This document shows positions 1 through 12,421 of a stretch of 42,116 bases of DNA, in pieces. The number at the start of each line of letters is the position of its first letter. Position 1 is the stretch's first letter. Location: the NCBI GenBank assembly GCA_905235445.1, contig CAJOLJ010000014.1, forward strand, positions 1-42,116. Reading direction: 5' to 3'. The translations under genes were made by a program, and so were the position numbers. The notes under the pieces are model-generated. The model saw only the letters and a list, made by a program, of their open reading frames with translations. It made no database searches and had not been told where the DNA came from. This stretch comes from an uncultured Bacteroidales bacterium. GTDB taxonomy: Bacteria > Bacteroidota > Bacteroidia > Bacteroidales > UBA932.

Positions 1-20
1 GAGAGTAGGTCGCCGCCGTT
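1..20 (+). rRNA. rrf: 5S rRNA, 3' end (partial)
   Basis: The first bases match the conserved 3' tail of bacterial 5S rRNA (GAGAGTAGG followed by the closing-stem segment TCGCCGCC). A strong intrinsic terminator follows directly, as expected at the end of an rRNA operon. The rest of the 5S gene and the operon lie to the left of the window. The exact 3' end is uncertain by a few bases because the pairing 5' strand of the closing stem is not visible. Confidence 0.82.
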
Positions 21-25
21 CTTCG

Positions 26-60
26 ACATCCCGATTGCACTACAGCAGTCGGGATGTTTT
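26..60 (+). terminator. Intrinsic terminator of the rRNA operon
   Basis: A 13-bp stem (26-38 with 45-57, one G-T pair) closes a 6-base loop and is followed by four T (57-60). It sits immediately after the 5S rRNA tail and before the next gene, so it should end the rRNA transcript. Confidence 0.9.
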
Positions 61-117
61 CATTTATGGTCCCGCCATATTACATCCGTTTTACTTCAAA
101 TACACTTCTTTTACGCC

Positions 118-918
118 ATGTATGACACCATACTTCCTTTCGTCATAGATATAGTCAAGCAGGCTTCCTCCCTCATGTCCCGGGACCATTTCACGGTATC
201 GGTGAAAGAGGAGCATATCGAGAACATCGTGACCTCATCCGATGTCGCGGTACAGGATTTCCTGACAGGGAAACTTTCCCTCCTCCTGCCTGGTAGCGGG
301 TTCTTCTGCGAGGAAGAGGACCTCAATGCTCCCTCCTCCGACTATACCTGGATAATCGATCCCATTGACGGTACTGCCAATTACGCAAGGGGGATTGCTG
401 ATTGCTGCATTTCCGTGGGACTGGAGTACAGGGGAGAGATTGTTCTGGGAGTTGTGTACAGTCCATGGAGGAATGAACTTTACTCTGCCTGCAAAGGCAA
501 GGGGGCATTCATGAACGGTGAAAGGATACACGTATCGACAAGGCCCTTCAGGCAGGCTCTTTTCTGCACGGCCATGAGTACCTATCATAAAGAGTTCGCA
601 CAGACTTGTTCCCGTATCATTTATGATGTGTACATGGGATGCAACGACCTCCGCAGGTGGGGTTCCGCCGCCCTTGAACTCTGTCTTCTTGCCAGGGGAG
701 ATGTGGAACTGTATTTCGAGATGAGGCTCCAGCCATGGGACTATGCGGGGGGCCTTCTGATTCTTAAGGAAGCAGGCGGGTACGCCGCCTCCTTTGACGG
801 GGCTCTTCCCTCGCTTCGCCGCCCTTCCCTTCTTGTTGCCGCAAATTCCCGGGAGAGCCTCTCTCTTCTTGAGAAGGCCGTGCATACTCACCTCGAGTAC
901 TATCCTGAAGTAAAATAG
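118..918 (+). CDS. Inositol monophosphatase family protein
   Basis: The 266-residue protein has the length and motifs of the IMPase/FBPase-like Mg2+-dependent phosphatase family. The metal-binding acidic run is at residues 65-68 (EEED), the DPIDGT motif at 81-86, and the second motif WDYAGG at 207-212. These supply the two-metal site that hydrolyses a phosphomonoester such as myo-inositol-1-phosphate, 3'-phosphoadenosine-5'-phosphate (CysQ-type) or a sugar phosphate. The substrate cannot be told from sequence alone. No signal peptide is seen, so it should be cytoplasmic. The ATG at 118 lies 58 bases after the rRNA terminator and no clear promoter is visible between them. It is monocistronic or loosely linked to the next gene, 116 bases downstream. 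Confidence 0.9.
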   Translation: MYDTILPFVIDIVKQASSLMSRDHFTVSVKEEHIENIVTSSDVAVQDFLTGKLSLLLPGSGFFCEEEDLNAPSSDYTWIIDPIDGTANYARGIADCCISVGLEYRGEIVLGVVYSPWRNELYSACKGKGAFMNGERIHVSTRPFRQALFCTAMSTYHKEFAQTCSRIIYDVYMGCNDLRRWGSAALELCLLARGDVELYFEMRLQPWDYAGGLLILKEAGGYAASFDGALPSLRRPSLLVAANSRESLSLLEKAVHTHLEYYPEVK

Positions 919-963
919 GATGTCCGGTCCCCTTTCCCATCCATATTGAAAGTTAAGTTTTTG

Positions 964-971
964 TATATTTG
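964..971 (+). promoter_or_regulatory. Promoter -7 element for the DUF1460 gene
   Basis: TATATTTG matches the Bacteroidota -7 consensus TAnnTTTG. It lies in the short gap after the phosphatase gene and would start transcription about 55-60 bases before the next ATG. A clear -33 TTTG is not seen; only TTG at 946-948 is nearby. Confidence 0.5.
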
Positions 972-1034
972 TGCCTGGAAGCGGTCCCTTAACGGAATCC
1001 GCTGGCACTTGATGGCAAATACTCTCCTCTTCCA

Positions 1035-1967
1035 ATGAAAAGAATCCTTCTCGTTTTATCTTGTACACTTGCCCTCGGACTCATTTTCTCCTGCAGGGGA
1101 AATGTGGGACAGGCTGCAACACAACCAAAATATGAAGTGGTGACAACCCCCGCTGACTCGCTCCTCGCCGAGAAGATACTATCTTCCCTTGTCGCCCAGA
1201 GGAACCTTCCCACTCCCGAGCTTATGTTCAAGGCAGCATCCGACCTTCTTGGGCAGCCGTATGTGGCGGGAACCTTGGAAGGAGGGGACCATGAGCAGGT
1301 CAGGGTATACCTGACCCAGACGGACTGCATCCTGTATGTGGAGACGGTGATGGACCTCGCCATTACTGCAAAGCAGGGCAAGGCGACTTTCCCTGCCCTC
1401 GCCGAAAACATACGGCTTAGCCGTTACCGTGACGGAGTTGCCGAGAACTATTCTGACAGAATTCATTATACGACGGAGTGGATTCGTCAGGGAGAGAAAA
1501 GGGGCATACTGAGGGACATAACCCTCGACCTAGGCGGGGAAGTGTATGACCATCCGATTTCATACATGAGCCGTCATCCCTCCTCTTACAAGCACCTCAA
1601 GGATGCTCAGACGGACCCTGTCTCCTCCCATGACCTCGAGGTGATTTCCCAGGTGGAGAAAACCCTCAATGAAACACCCATGACCTATATCCCCCAGGAT
1701 AGGATAGCACAGGCGGCCCCTCTCATCAAAACCGGGGATATCATCGCTTACATGTCCACGGTCGAGGGCCTTGACATAGCCCACGTGGTCATGGCTTATG
1801 TCCAGGACGACCCCTCCTATCCAAACGGAAAGAAAGTGGGGTTCATGCACGCTTCGATGGGAAAGATGCAGGTGATAGTGGATCCCAAGTCCATAGAGGA
1901 GTATGTGAAGGCGAGTAGGTCCATAAACGGAATCAAGGTGATGAGGGTGAAGGATGACATCCGCTAA
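1035..1967 (+). CDS. DUF1460 N-acetylmuramoyl-L-alanine amidase-like lipoprotein
   Basis: The 310-residue protein belongs to the DUF1460 family (PF07313), a Bacteroidota NlpC/P60-like fold of cell-wall amidases. Residues 1-20 form a lipoprotein signal ending in the lipobox IFSC, with Cys20 as the lipidated residue. The family's LGQPYVAGTLE segment comes next, then the likely catalytic Cys98 in QTDCILYVE and a likely catalytic His250 in DIAHVVM. No acidic residues follow Cys20, so the surface-export signal of Bacteroidota lipoproteins is absent. That suits a periplasmic enzyme acting on peptidoglycan stems or recycled muropeptides. A TAnnTTTG promoter lies upstream and a terminator at 2036 follows, so it is probably transcribed alone. 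Family assignment is firm; the exact bond cleaved is inferred. Confidence 0.85.
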   Translation: MKRILLVLSCTLALGLIFSCRGNVGQAATQPKYEVVTTPADSLLAEKILSSLVAQRNLPTPELMFKAASDLLGQPYVAGTLEGGDHEQVRVYLTQTDCILYVETVMDLAITAKQGKATFPALAENIRLSRYRDGVAENYSDRIHYTTEWIRQGEKRGILRDITLDLGGEVYDHPISYMSRHPSSYKHLKDAQTDPVSSHDLEVISQVEKTLNETPMTYIPQDRIAQAAPLIKTGDIIAYMSTVEGLDIAHVVMAYVQDDPSYPNGKKVGFMHASMGKMQVIVDPKSIEEYVKASRSINGIKVMRVKDDIR

Positions 1968-2035
1968 GTGTGTCTCCTGCTGCCTTTGAGAGGTAAAGCA
2001 ACCCGCCTATTCATGCGGCAATAACGGCAAAATGA

Positions 2036-2069
2036 GGGAAGGTCCTAAGAAGAGGGGGCCTTCCCTTTT
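2036..2069 (+). terminator. Intrinsic terminator after the DUF1460 gene
   Basis: The arm at 2036-2045 pairs with the one ending at 2065 (10 bp including one T-G pair) and is followed by TTTT. It lies about 70 bases after the stop codon. Confidence 0.8.
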
Positions 2070-3690
<1,621 letters not shown>

Positions 3691-3729
3691 GCAAGCCAGC
3701 TTAACAAGGTCTTCTTCAAGGATCAAACG

Positions 3730-3760
3730 GCATCCGCTCCACCACCGGGGCGGATGCTTT
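3730..3760 (+). terminator. Intrinsic terminator of enolase
   Basis: GCATCCGC (3730-3737) pairs perfectly with GCGGATGC (3750-3757), extended inside by CC/GG pairs, and is followed by TTT. It lies 40 bases after the eno stop codon. Confidence 0.85.
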
Positions 3761-3825
3761 CCATATCAAATTACGTCAAGATTCATTCTTTGGACGGAAA
3801 AAGTATCAATTGAGAGCCTTTTTTT

Positions 3826-3833
3826 TAACTTTG
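3826..3833 (+). promoter_or_regulatory. Promoter -7 element of the ATP synthase operon
   Basis: TAACTTTG exactly fits TAnnTTTG and lies after a T-rich run. It would start transcription about 39 bases before atpD. No convincing -33 TTTG is found at the usual spacing. Confidence 0.6.
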
Positions 3834-3860
3834 CGGATGATTCAAACGCTTAATGGATGA

Positions 3861-5426
<1,566 letters not shown>

Positions 5427-5482
5427 CACTTGATGCTTTCATAGGCGACACTCTCACACTCTCTTATATTTACAGTTCTCCG

Positions 5483-5749
5483 ATGGCGGATATCCTTCTT
5501 GAAATAATCTCACCCGACAGGATGGTCCTATCCTGCAGGGTGGACTGCGTCTTCCTTCCGGGTGTCGTGGGGGAGTTCGAGGTGCTCAGGAACCATGCTC
5601 CCCTCATTACGTCCCTCTCCCCGGGAAAGATAAAGTACCGCCAGGACGGTAAGGAGTCCAGCCAGGAGGTGCTCTCCGGTTTTGCCATGGTCATGGACAA
5701 TAAAGTGAGCGTGTGCGCCGAGGTTCCCAAACAATCCTCTTCAAATTGA
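5483..5749 (+). CDS. atpC: F-type ATP synthase subunit epsilon (short form)
   Basis: Epsilon joins the central stalk of F1 to the c-ring and in many bacteria inhibits ATP hydrolysis. The 88-residue product aligns with the N-terminal beta-sandwich only: ISPDRMVLSCRVDCVFLPG, then GEFEVLRNHAPLI and LSPGKIKY. The C-terminal helical hairpin of longer (about 135-residue) homologues is missing. Short epsilons are common in this phylum, so this need not be a truncation, but C-terminal-helix inhibition cannot operate. The gene follows atpD, and its 3' end overlaps the probable start of atpB. A pyrimidine-rich tract lies just upstream (about 5441-5466). Confidence 0.93.
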   Translation: MADILLEIISPDRMVLSCRVDCVFLPGVVGEFEVLRNHAPLITSLSPGKIKYRQDGKESSQEVLSGFAMVMDNKVSVCAEVPKQSSSN

Positions 5750-6834
5750 TATCGAGACGAAGGTCATATCTTTTAAGGGTCCTGCTATCCATCGTTTTGA
5801 TGGCGGGGGAGCCGCTGTGCGCCCCGACGAAGCTGCTCGCCCAGGAAAGCGAGGGCGCCGCTACGGCAGCCCAGGAAGGCGACATCGATGTGCCCGATAT
5901 CATCTTCTCCCATATAATGGATTCCTACGAGTGGCACATCACCGACTGGGGGGAACACAGCATAGCCATACATCTTCCGGTAATCCTCATCTCCAGGAAT
6001 GACGGGATCACCGTCTTCAGTTCCCGCCATCTCGAGGGAGGGGAAGAGTATAGGGGCTATCATATAGCGGGAACAGGACAGAAGCACGAGGGCAAGGTGG
6101 TGGACAGTGAGGGCAACCGTCCCTTTGACATATCCATCACAAAGAATGTCCTCTCGCTGATGATGAGCAGCATACTGCTGCTTGTGGTCATCCTTCTGAC
6201 CGCCCGTTGGTACAAGACACACGATGCCCTCAAGGAGGCCCCCCGCGGGATTGCCGCATACATGGAACCCATCATCATGATGGTCCACAACATGGCCAGG
6301 GAAAGCATAGGGGAGGAGGACTACAGGAGGTTCTCGCCGTACCTGTGCATGGCGTTCCTTTTCATCCTGCTCAACAATTTCCTCGGGATTGTGCCGTTCT
6401 TCCCCGGAGGGGCGAACCTCACCGGCAATATAGCCATTACGATGTTCCTTGCCCTTTGCACGTTCCTTACCGTCAACCTTTTCGGTACGAAGCATTACTA
6501 CAAGGACATTTTCGCACCCGATGTACCTGTGCTCCTGAAGCCGATAATGCCCATTATCGAGGTGTTCAGCGCGGTTATGAAGCCCGTGTCCCTGACCATA
6601 AGGCTTTTCGCAAACATGATGGCTGGGCACATCCTCATACTTTCCATGGTGTGCATCATATTCATTATGGCGAAGTACGGCGGAGTCATCTTCGGGTCCA
6701 TGACGGTGGTCTCGGTGTTCTTCGGGGTGTTCTGCGACATGTTGGAGTGCCTCGTGGCATTCATCCAGGCTTACGTATTCACGATGCTCTCCTCAATATA
6801 CATAGGACTTGCCCGCCAGAAGGGTGAGCACTGA
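5713..6834 (+). CDS. atpB: F-type ATP synthase subunit a
   Basis: Subunit a forms the two proton half-channels beside the c-ring. The 373-residue frame has an N-terminal signal-like segment (about residues 13-30, ending near LLAQES) and an extracytoplasmic domain containing SYEWHI, the usual form of subunit a in Bacteroidota. Several membrane helices follow. The essential arginine is Arg297 in LTIRLFANMMAGH. Starting at ATG 5713 overlaps atpC by 37 bases. A TTG at 5746, overlapping the atpC stop codon TGA, is an alternative that would keep most of the signal segment. No separate atpI-like gene lies in front of it. Confidence 0.95.
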   Translation: MRRGSQTILFKLISRRRSYLLRVLLSIVLMAGEPLCAPTKLLAQESEGAATAAQEGDIDVPDIIFSHIMDSYEWHITDWGEHSIAIHLPVILISRNDGITVFSSRHLEGGEEYRGYHIAGTGQKHEGKVVDSEGNRPFDISITKNVLSLMMSSILLLVVILLTARWYKTHDALKEAPRGIAAYMEPIIMMVHNMARESIGEEDYRRFSPYLCMAFLFILLNNFLGIVPFFPGGANLTGNIAITMFLALCTFLTVNLFGTKHYYKDIFAPDVPVLLKPIMPIIEVFSAVMKPVSLTIRLFANMMAGHILILSMVCIIFIMAKYGGVIFGSMTVVSVFFGVFCDMLECLVAFIQAYVFTMLSSIYIGLARQKGEH

Positions 6835-6875
6835 GATTTAGAAGACGATAATAAACAAACAAATAATACGGAATT

Positions 6876-7136
6876 ATGATTAGTATGATTATTCTTCTTC
6901 AGGCCGCAGGTCTTGCGGTTCTGGGCAAGGTGGGAGCCGCCCTTGGAGCTGCCCTTGCAGCCTTCGCCGCCGGTTACGGAATCGGAAAGATCGGTACTTC
7001 CTCGATGGAGGCTATTGCCCGTCAGCCCGAGTGTGCGGGAAACGTGCGTACCAGCATGATTATCGCCGCCGGTATGATAGAGGGTGCAGCCCTCTTCGCA
7101 ATCATCGTCTGTCTGCTGGCAATAGTCCTGAAGTAG
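6876..7136 (+). CDS. atpE: F-type ATP synthase subunit c
   Basis: Subunit c makes the rotating membrane ring. The 86-residue protein is a two-helix hairpin: a Gly/Ala-rich first helix, the polar loop ARQPE that contacts the stalk, and a second helix carrying the ion-binding carboxylate Glu69 in GMIEGAALFA. The residue after the Glu is Gly, and the Na+-type Gln/Ser ligand set is not apparent, so a proton ring is the better guess. It begins 41 bases after atpB and ends one base before atpF, so the two are very likely translated together. Confidence 0.97.
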   Translation: MISMIILLQAAGLAVLGKVGAALGAALAAFAAGYGIGKIGTSSMEAIARQPECAGNVRTSMIIAAGMIEGAALFAIIVCLLAIVLK

Positions 7137-7137
7137 C

Positions 7138-7659
7138 ATGAACCTCATAACACCGGACAGCGGCCTCCTGTTCTGGATGGTCATTATCTTCGGCATTGTC
7201 TTCTTCATCCTGTGGAAGTTCGGTTTTCCGATCATTACCGGGATGGTGGACAAGAGGACCGAACATATCGACCAGTCCCTGAAACTTGCCCAGGAAGCGG
7301 AGGACAGGATCCGGAATCTCGGTGTCGAGCAGCAGGCCATCCTGGACAAGACCAAGGCTGAGCAGGCCAGGATCCTCAAGGAGGCGTCGGATGCCAAGAA
7401 GGCCATCATCGAGTCCGCCAAGGAGGAGGCCTCGGCCCAGGCCAAGAAGATCCTTGACAGGGCCAAGACCGAGATAGCTGCCGAGAAGGAAGCGGCCCTT
7501 ATGGATATACGCAAGGAAGTGGCCCTCCTTTCCATCAATATGGCCGAGAAGGTGACAAGGCGTGACCTCTCAACTGATGAGGGACAGATGCACTACATCG
7601 ACGTGCTTCTCGATGAACTGAAAAAGGGCGGGAACCCTTCCGCCCCGAAGGATAATTAG
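7138..7659 (+). CDS. atpF: F-type ATP synthase subunit b
   Basis: Subunit b is the peripheral stalk that holds the F1 head still. The 173-residue protein has one N-terminal membrane helix (about residues 9-28, LLFWMVIIFGIVFFILWKFG) followed by a long charged, Ala/Lys/Glu-rich helix that would dimerise as a right-handed coiled coil. Its length matches bacterial b subunits. It starts one base after the atpE stop codon. Confidence 0.96.
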   Translation: MNLITPDSGLLFWMVIIFGIVFFILWKFGFPIITGMVDKRTEHIDQSLKLAQEAEDRIRNLGVEQQAILDKTKAEQARILKEASDAKKAIIESAKEEASAQAKKILDRAKTEIAAEKEAALMDIRKEVALLSINMAEKVTRRDLSTDEGQMHYIDVLLDELKKGGNPSAPKDN

Positions 7660-7679
7660 CGTACGGAAACAACTCTGAG

Positions 7680-8237
7680 GTGAATACTGGAATCATAGCG
7701 TCAAGGTATGCCAAGGCCCTCCTCCGCTTTGCGGACGGGAGGGAAGATGCTGTCATTGTACTCGTGGAGGCGAAGAACCTGGAAAAGGCCCTTTCCGCTG
7801 TCCCCTCTCTCCAGAAGGCCCTTTCCGACCAGCTGACCGTGTCCCCCTCCGAGAAGCTGTCCCTTCTTCATGCCGCCCTTGGCGGGGAGTGCTCCGAGAC
7901 TTTCGACTCCTTTCTCTCCCTTGTCATCCGCAATGGCCGGGAAGGGGACCTGCGCTTCATCCTCAAGGACTTCATCGACCTGTACTACAAGTCCAGGGGC
8001 GTGCGCTTCGGCACCCTCATTACGGCGGTTCCCGCTCCCGAGTCCCTCGGGGAAAAGATTCGCCTCATCGCCCAGGACCTCTACGGGGGGACATTCATCA
8101 TCGACTCCAAGGTTGACCCGTCCATCATCGGCGGGTTCATCCTCACGATGGAGGATTTCAGGGTGGATGGCTCCGTTGCGACCCAGCTGAAAACCCTGAG
8201 AAAAGAGTTCAACCAGAAGAACCGCAGGATTGTATAG
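7680..8237 (+). CDS. atpH: F-type ATP synthase subunit delta
   Basis: Delta caps the F1 head and binds the b stalk. The 185-residue frame begins with GTG at 7680, giving MNTGIIASRYAKALLRFA, which matches the usual delta N-terminus ('ASRYAKAL'). The C-terminal part has the family pattern GGFILTMEDFRVDGSVATQL, close to the usual 'GG-ll-vgd-viDgSv'. No ATG in the right place fits better, so GTG is the likely start. It lies between atpF and atpA, 20 and 62 bases away. Confidence 0.93.
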   Translation: MNTGIIASRYAKALLRFADGREDAVIVLVEAKNLEKALSAVPSLQKALSDQLTVSPSEKLSLLHAALGGECSETFDSFLSLVIRNGREGDLRFILKDFIDLYYKSRGVRFGTLITAVPAPESLGEKIRLIAQDLYGGTFIIDSKVDPSIIGGFILTMEDFRVDGSVATQLKTLRKEFNQKNRRIV

Positions 8238-8299
8238 GCATTTCCCTTCATCACACACACTCTCTCTTTCTTATCATTACCGCAAAAACAGCGTAGGAT

Positions 8300-9892
<1,593 letters not shown>

Positions 9893-9913
9893 AACTATAG
9901 CAAAGTCCGACCC

Positions 9914-10798
9914 ATGGCTTCCCTCAAGGAAATAAAAGGCAGGATTGCCTCCGTGAATTCAACGCTGAAGATCACTTCGGCAATGAAGATGGTGGCCTCC
10001 GCCAAGCTTCGCAAGGCCCAGAATGCCATAGGCAACACCCTCGCCTACCAAAAACTCCTCGGCAGCATTCTTGCGGAACTCCTCAGTGATGAGGGAGGGC
10101 GTACCGATACTTCGTCCTCCGCCTTCGTCACACCCCGGGATGAGGTCCGCTCCGTGGCTCTTGTGTGCATATCCTCCAACTCCTCCCTTTGCGGAGGTTT
10201 CAATGCCAATGCCATCAGGGAGGCCGTACGTGTCTTGAGGGAGTACGAGGCCGGGGGAGTGAAAGTGGATGTATATCCCATCGGCAAGAGAATCGCCGAT
10301 GCCCTCAGGAAGATAGGCTACAGCTGCCCCGTGGACTATTCCCACATTGCGGCATCTCCCGATTATGATGATGCTGCGACACTTGGCAGTGGTTTGGTCG
10401 ATGCTTTCCTGGAAGGGAAATACGACAGGGTGGAGTTTGTGTACAATCATTTCAAGAATGCAGGCTCACAGCCTACGGTGCATGAGACCTACCTTCCGCT
10501 CTCACTTGACAGGGCCCCCACTTCCGGACAGAGGAACTCCACCGTGGAGTTCATTGTGGAGCCCGACCGAGCCTCGCAGGTGCAGTACCTCCTTCCCAAT
10601 GTCCTGCGACTGAGGATCTACACGGTGATTCTCGATGCCCAGATTGCGGAACATGCAGCAAGGACCCTTGCGATGCAGACTGCGACCGATAACGGGCGGG
10701 ACCTCCTCGCCCAGCTTACCCTCGAATACAACAAGGGCCGTCAACAGAAAATCACAAACGAAATCCTGGATCTCGAAGGCGGTTCCACCCGTGAATAA
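9914..10798 (+). CDS. atpG: F-type ATP synthase subunit gamma
   Basis: Gamma is the rotating shaft inside the alpha/beta hexamer. The 294-residue product has the N-terminal helix MASLKEIKGRIASVNSTLKI (with KITSAMKMVASAKLRKAQ following), the central Rossmann-like domain with SSLCGGFNANA, and the C-terminal helix ending AARTLAMQTATDNGRDLLAQL. It is the last gene of the operon. Its stop codon lies inside the loop of a terminator hairpin. Confidence 0.98.
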   Translation: MASLKEIKGRIASVNSTLKITSAMKMVASAKLRKAQNAIGNTLAYQKLLGSILAELLSDEGGRTDTSSSAFVTPRDEVRSVALVCISSNSSLCGGFNANAIREAVRVLREYEAGGVKVDVYPIGKRIADALRKIGYSCPVDYSHIAASPDYDDAATLGSGLVDAFLEGKYDRVEFVYNHFKNAGSQPTVHETYLPLSLDRAPTSGQRNSTVEFIVEPDRASQVQYLLPNVLRLRIYTVILDAQIAEHAARTLAMQTATDNGRDLLAQLTLEYNKGRQQKITNEILDLEGGSTRE

Positions 10799-10814
10799 TG
10801 GGCGGGACCTTTTT
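10781..10814 (+). terminator. ATP synthase operon terminator overlapping the atpG stop codon
   Basis: The arm 10781-10790 pairs with 10800-10809 (9 of 10 positions, one A-C mismatch, one T-G pair), and five T follow. The atpG stop codon (10796-10798) is in the loop and the last atpG codons form the left arm. Ribosomes finishing atpG would cover the hairpin. Confidence 0.75.
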
Positions 10815-10846
10815 CTTTCAACATCGGAAATCGGCGTTTTACAGTG

Positions 10847-12154
10847 ATGAAAAGACACTTCATTCCATGCATGAGGGATGTGTCCCTCACCTTATCGATA
10901 CTTCTTCTGACCGCACTCTCGTCTGGCTGCAAGGGACCTTCCGCTGCCTCCGGCAGGGTGATTCTCGGGGATGAGAGATTCTCGGAGTACTTGCCGCTGC
11001 TGGAAGGGAAAAGGGTTGCCATCTTCGCGAACCAGTCCGCCATCGTCGGAGATGAGATTTCCGGGGTCCCTTCCAGGGTTCCCGTAGATGACAATACCGT
11101 TACTGTCCCATTCATTCCTTCAGGGGACCCTTCCCTCGGGGCGCATCTCCTGGATGTGCTTCTTGAGAAGGGGGTGAACGTCACGGCGATATTCTCCCCG
11201 GAGCATGGGTTCAGGGGAACTGCGGATGCCGGGGAGCATGTTGGCAGCAGCGTCGACGAAAAGACCGGCGTGCCCATCCTGTCTCTGTATGAGGGAAGCA
11301 AGGGAAGGCCTTCGGACGGGAGCATGGATACCTTCGACGTGCTGGTGGTGGATATCCAGGATGTGGGACTGAGGTACTATACCTATTATATCAGTATGCA
11401 GCGCCTGATGGATGCCTGTGCGGAGTTTGACAAAGAAGTGATAATCCTTGACCGTCCGAACCCCAACGGGTTCTATGTGGACGGCCCGGTCCTGGACATG
11501 GAACTTCGCTCGGGTGTCGGGTCCCTGCCCATTCCGATAGTTCACGGAATGACCCTCGGTGAACTGGGGAGGATGATGGTCGGGGAAGGATGGCTTAAGG
11601 ATGGGAGGGAGTGCGCCCTTACGGTCATTCCCTGCCTGAATTATTCCCACTCCACCCTCTATAGCCTCATACTCGCCCCTTCCCCCAACCTGAAGGACAT
11701 GAAGGCGGTCCTGCTGTACAGCTCGACTTGCTTTTTCGAGGGAACGAAGGTCTCCCTCGGCAGGGGAACCGACCATCCCTTCGAGATGTACGGCCATCCC
11801 GACATGAAGGACCAGCCTTTCTCCTTCATCCCGAGAAGCGTCCCGGGGGCCAAGAACCCTCCTCTTCTTGACAGGGAGTGTCACGGGAAGGACCTAAGGG
11901 GGAAGCCTCTCTCGGAGATACTCTCCGAGGGAGTGAATCTCAGTTATGTAATTGATGCATATAAATCCATTTCCGAGAAAGGAAGGGAGGATTTCTTCGG
12001 CAGCGGCAGATTCTTTAACCTCCTGACCGGGGATAGGACGGTGATGGAGGATATCAAGGAGGGCAAGACTTCGGAAGAGATCCGTTCCAAGTGGACCGAG
12101 GGGATATACAAGTTCAAAAAGCAGCGGGAACCCTATCTTCTTTACGCTGAGTAG
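10847..12154 (+). CDS. namZ: Exo-beta-N-acetylmuramidase lipoprotein (GH171, NamZ/DUF1343)
   Basis: The 435-residue protein belongs to DUF1343, whose characterised members (NamZ, family GH171) remove terminal N-acetylmuramic acid from peptidoglycan fragments. Residues 1-28 form a lipoprotein signal ending LSSGC. The family core follows: KRVAIFANQSA, SPEHGFRG (with Glu119-His120 in the putative active site), VVDIQDVGLRYYTYYI and ILDRPNPNG. No acidic stretch follows Cys28, so it probably faces the periplasm. I chose ATG 10847 over the GTG at 10844 because it gives the standard MKR start. It follows the ATP synthase terminator and has no obvious promoter of its own. Its role is probably cell-wall recycling, as inferred for the DUF1460 gene upstream. 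Confidence 0.9.
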   Translation: MKRHFIPCMRDVSLTLSILLLTALSSGCKGPSAASGRVILGDERFSEYLPLLEGKRVAIFANQSAIVGDEISGVPSRVPVDDNTVTVPFIPSGDPSLGAHLLDVLLEKGVNVTAIFSPEHGFRGTADAGEHVGSSVDEKTGVPILSLYEGSKGRPSDGSMDTFDVLVVDIQDVGLRYYTYYISMQRLMDACAEFDKEVIILDRPNPNGFYVDGPVLDMELRSGVGSLPIPIVHGMTLGELGRMMVGEGWLKDGRECALTVIPCLNYSHSTLYSLILAPSPNLKDMKAVLLYSSTCFFEGTKVSLGRGTDHPFEMYGHPDMKDQPFSFIPRSVPGAKNPPLLDRECHGKDLRGKPLSEILSEGVNLSYVIDAYKSISEKGREDFFGSGRFFNLLTGDRTVMEDIKEGKTSEEIRSKWTEGIYKFKKQREPYLLYAE

Positions 12155-12421
12155 GGGCTACCGGGGCTGGACAGGGATGAAAGAAAGGAAACAGGAAAGT
12201 TTTTTCCAAAAAAGTCTCCCCGCAGTGCACCGTTCTTGTACTTTGGCACGATAATGGTTACTACTAGAGTAGAAACACCATAAGCAAAAACAATAATATT
12301 GAATAAGCATCATAGCGGGGCAAGTCGGGAGATTTGTCCCGTTTCTTTGTGCCCATCCACTATGGCTGGAGGGCTTCCTGAACAGGGAAAAAGAGAAATA
12401 ATCAAAATATGCAATTTCCAG
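12155..12421. other. Intergenic region after namZ
   Basis: No protein gene is supported. A TACTTTG box (12240-12246) resembles a promoter -7 element with one base missing. A strong terminator begins 70 bases later, so a short RNA of roughly 90-100 bases could be made here. Alternatively the terminator simply serves namZ. Confidence 0.4.
12316..12348 (+). terminator. Intrinsic terminator downstream of namZ
   Basis: The arms 12316-12326 and 12331-12341 pair over 11 positions (two G-T pairs) around a 4-base loop and are followed by TTTCTTT. It lies 160 bases after the namZ stop codon and may end namZ or a small RNA. Confidence 0.75.
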
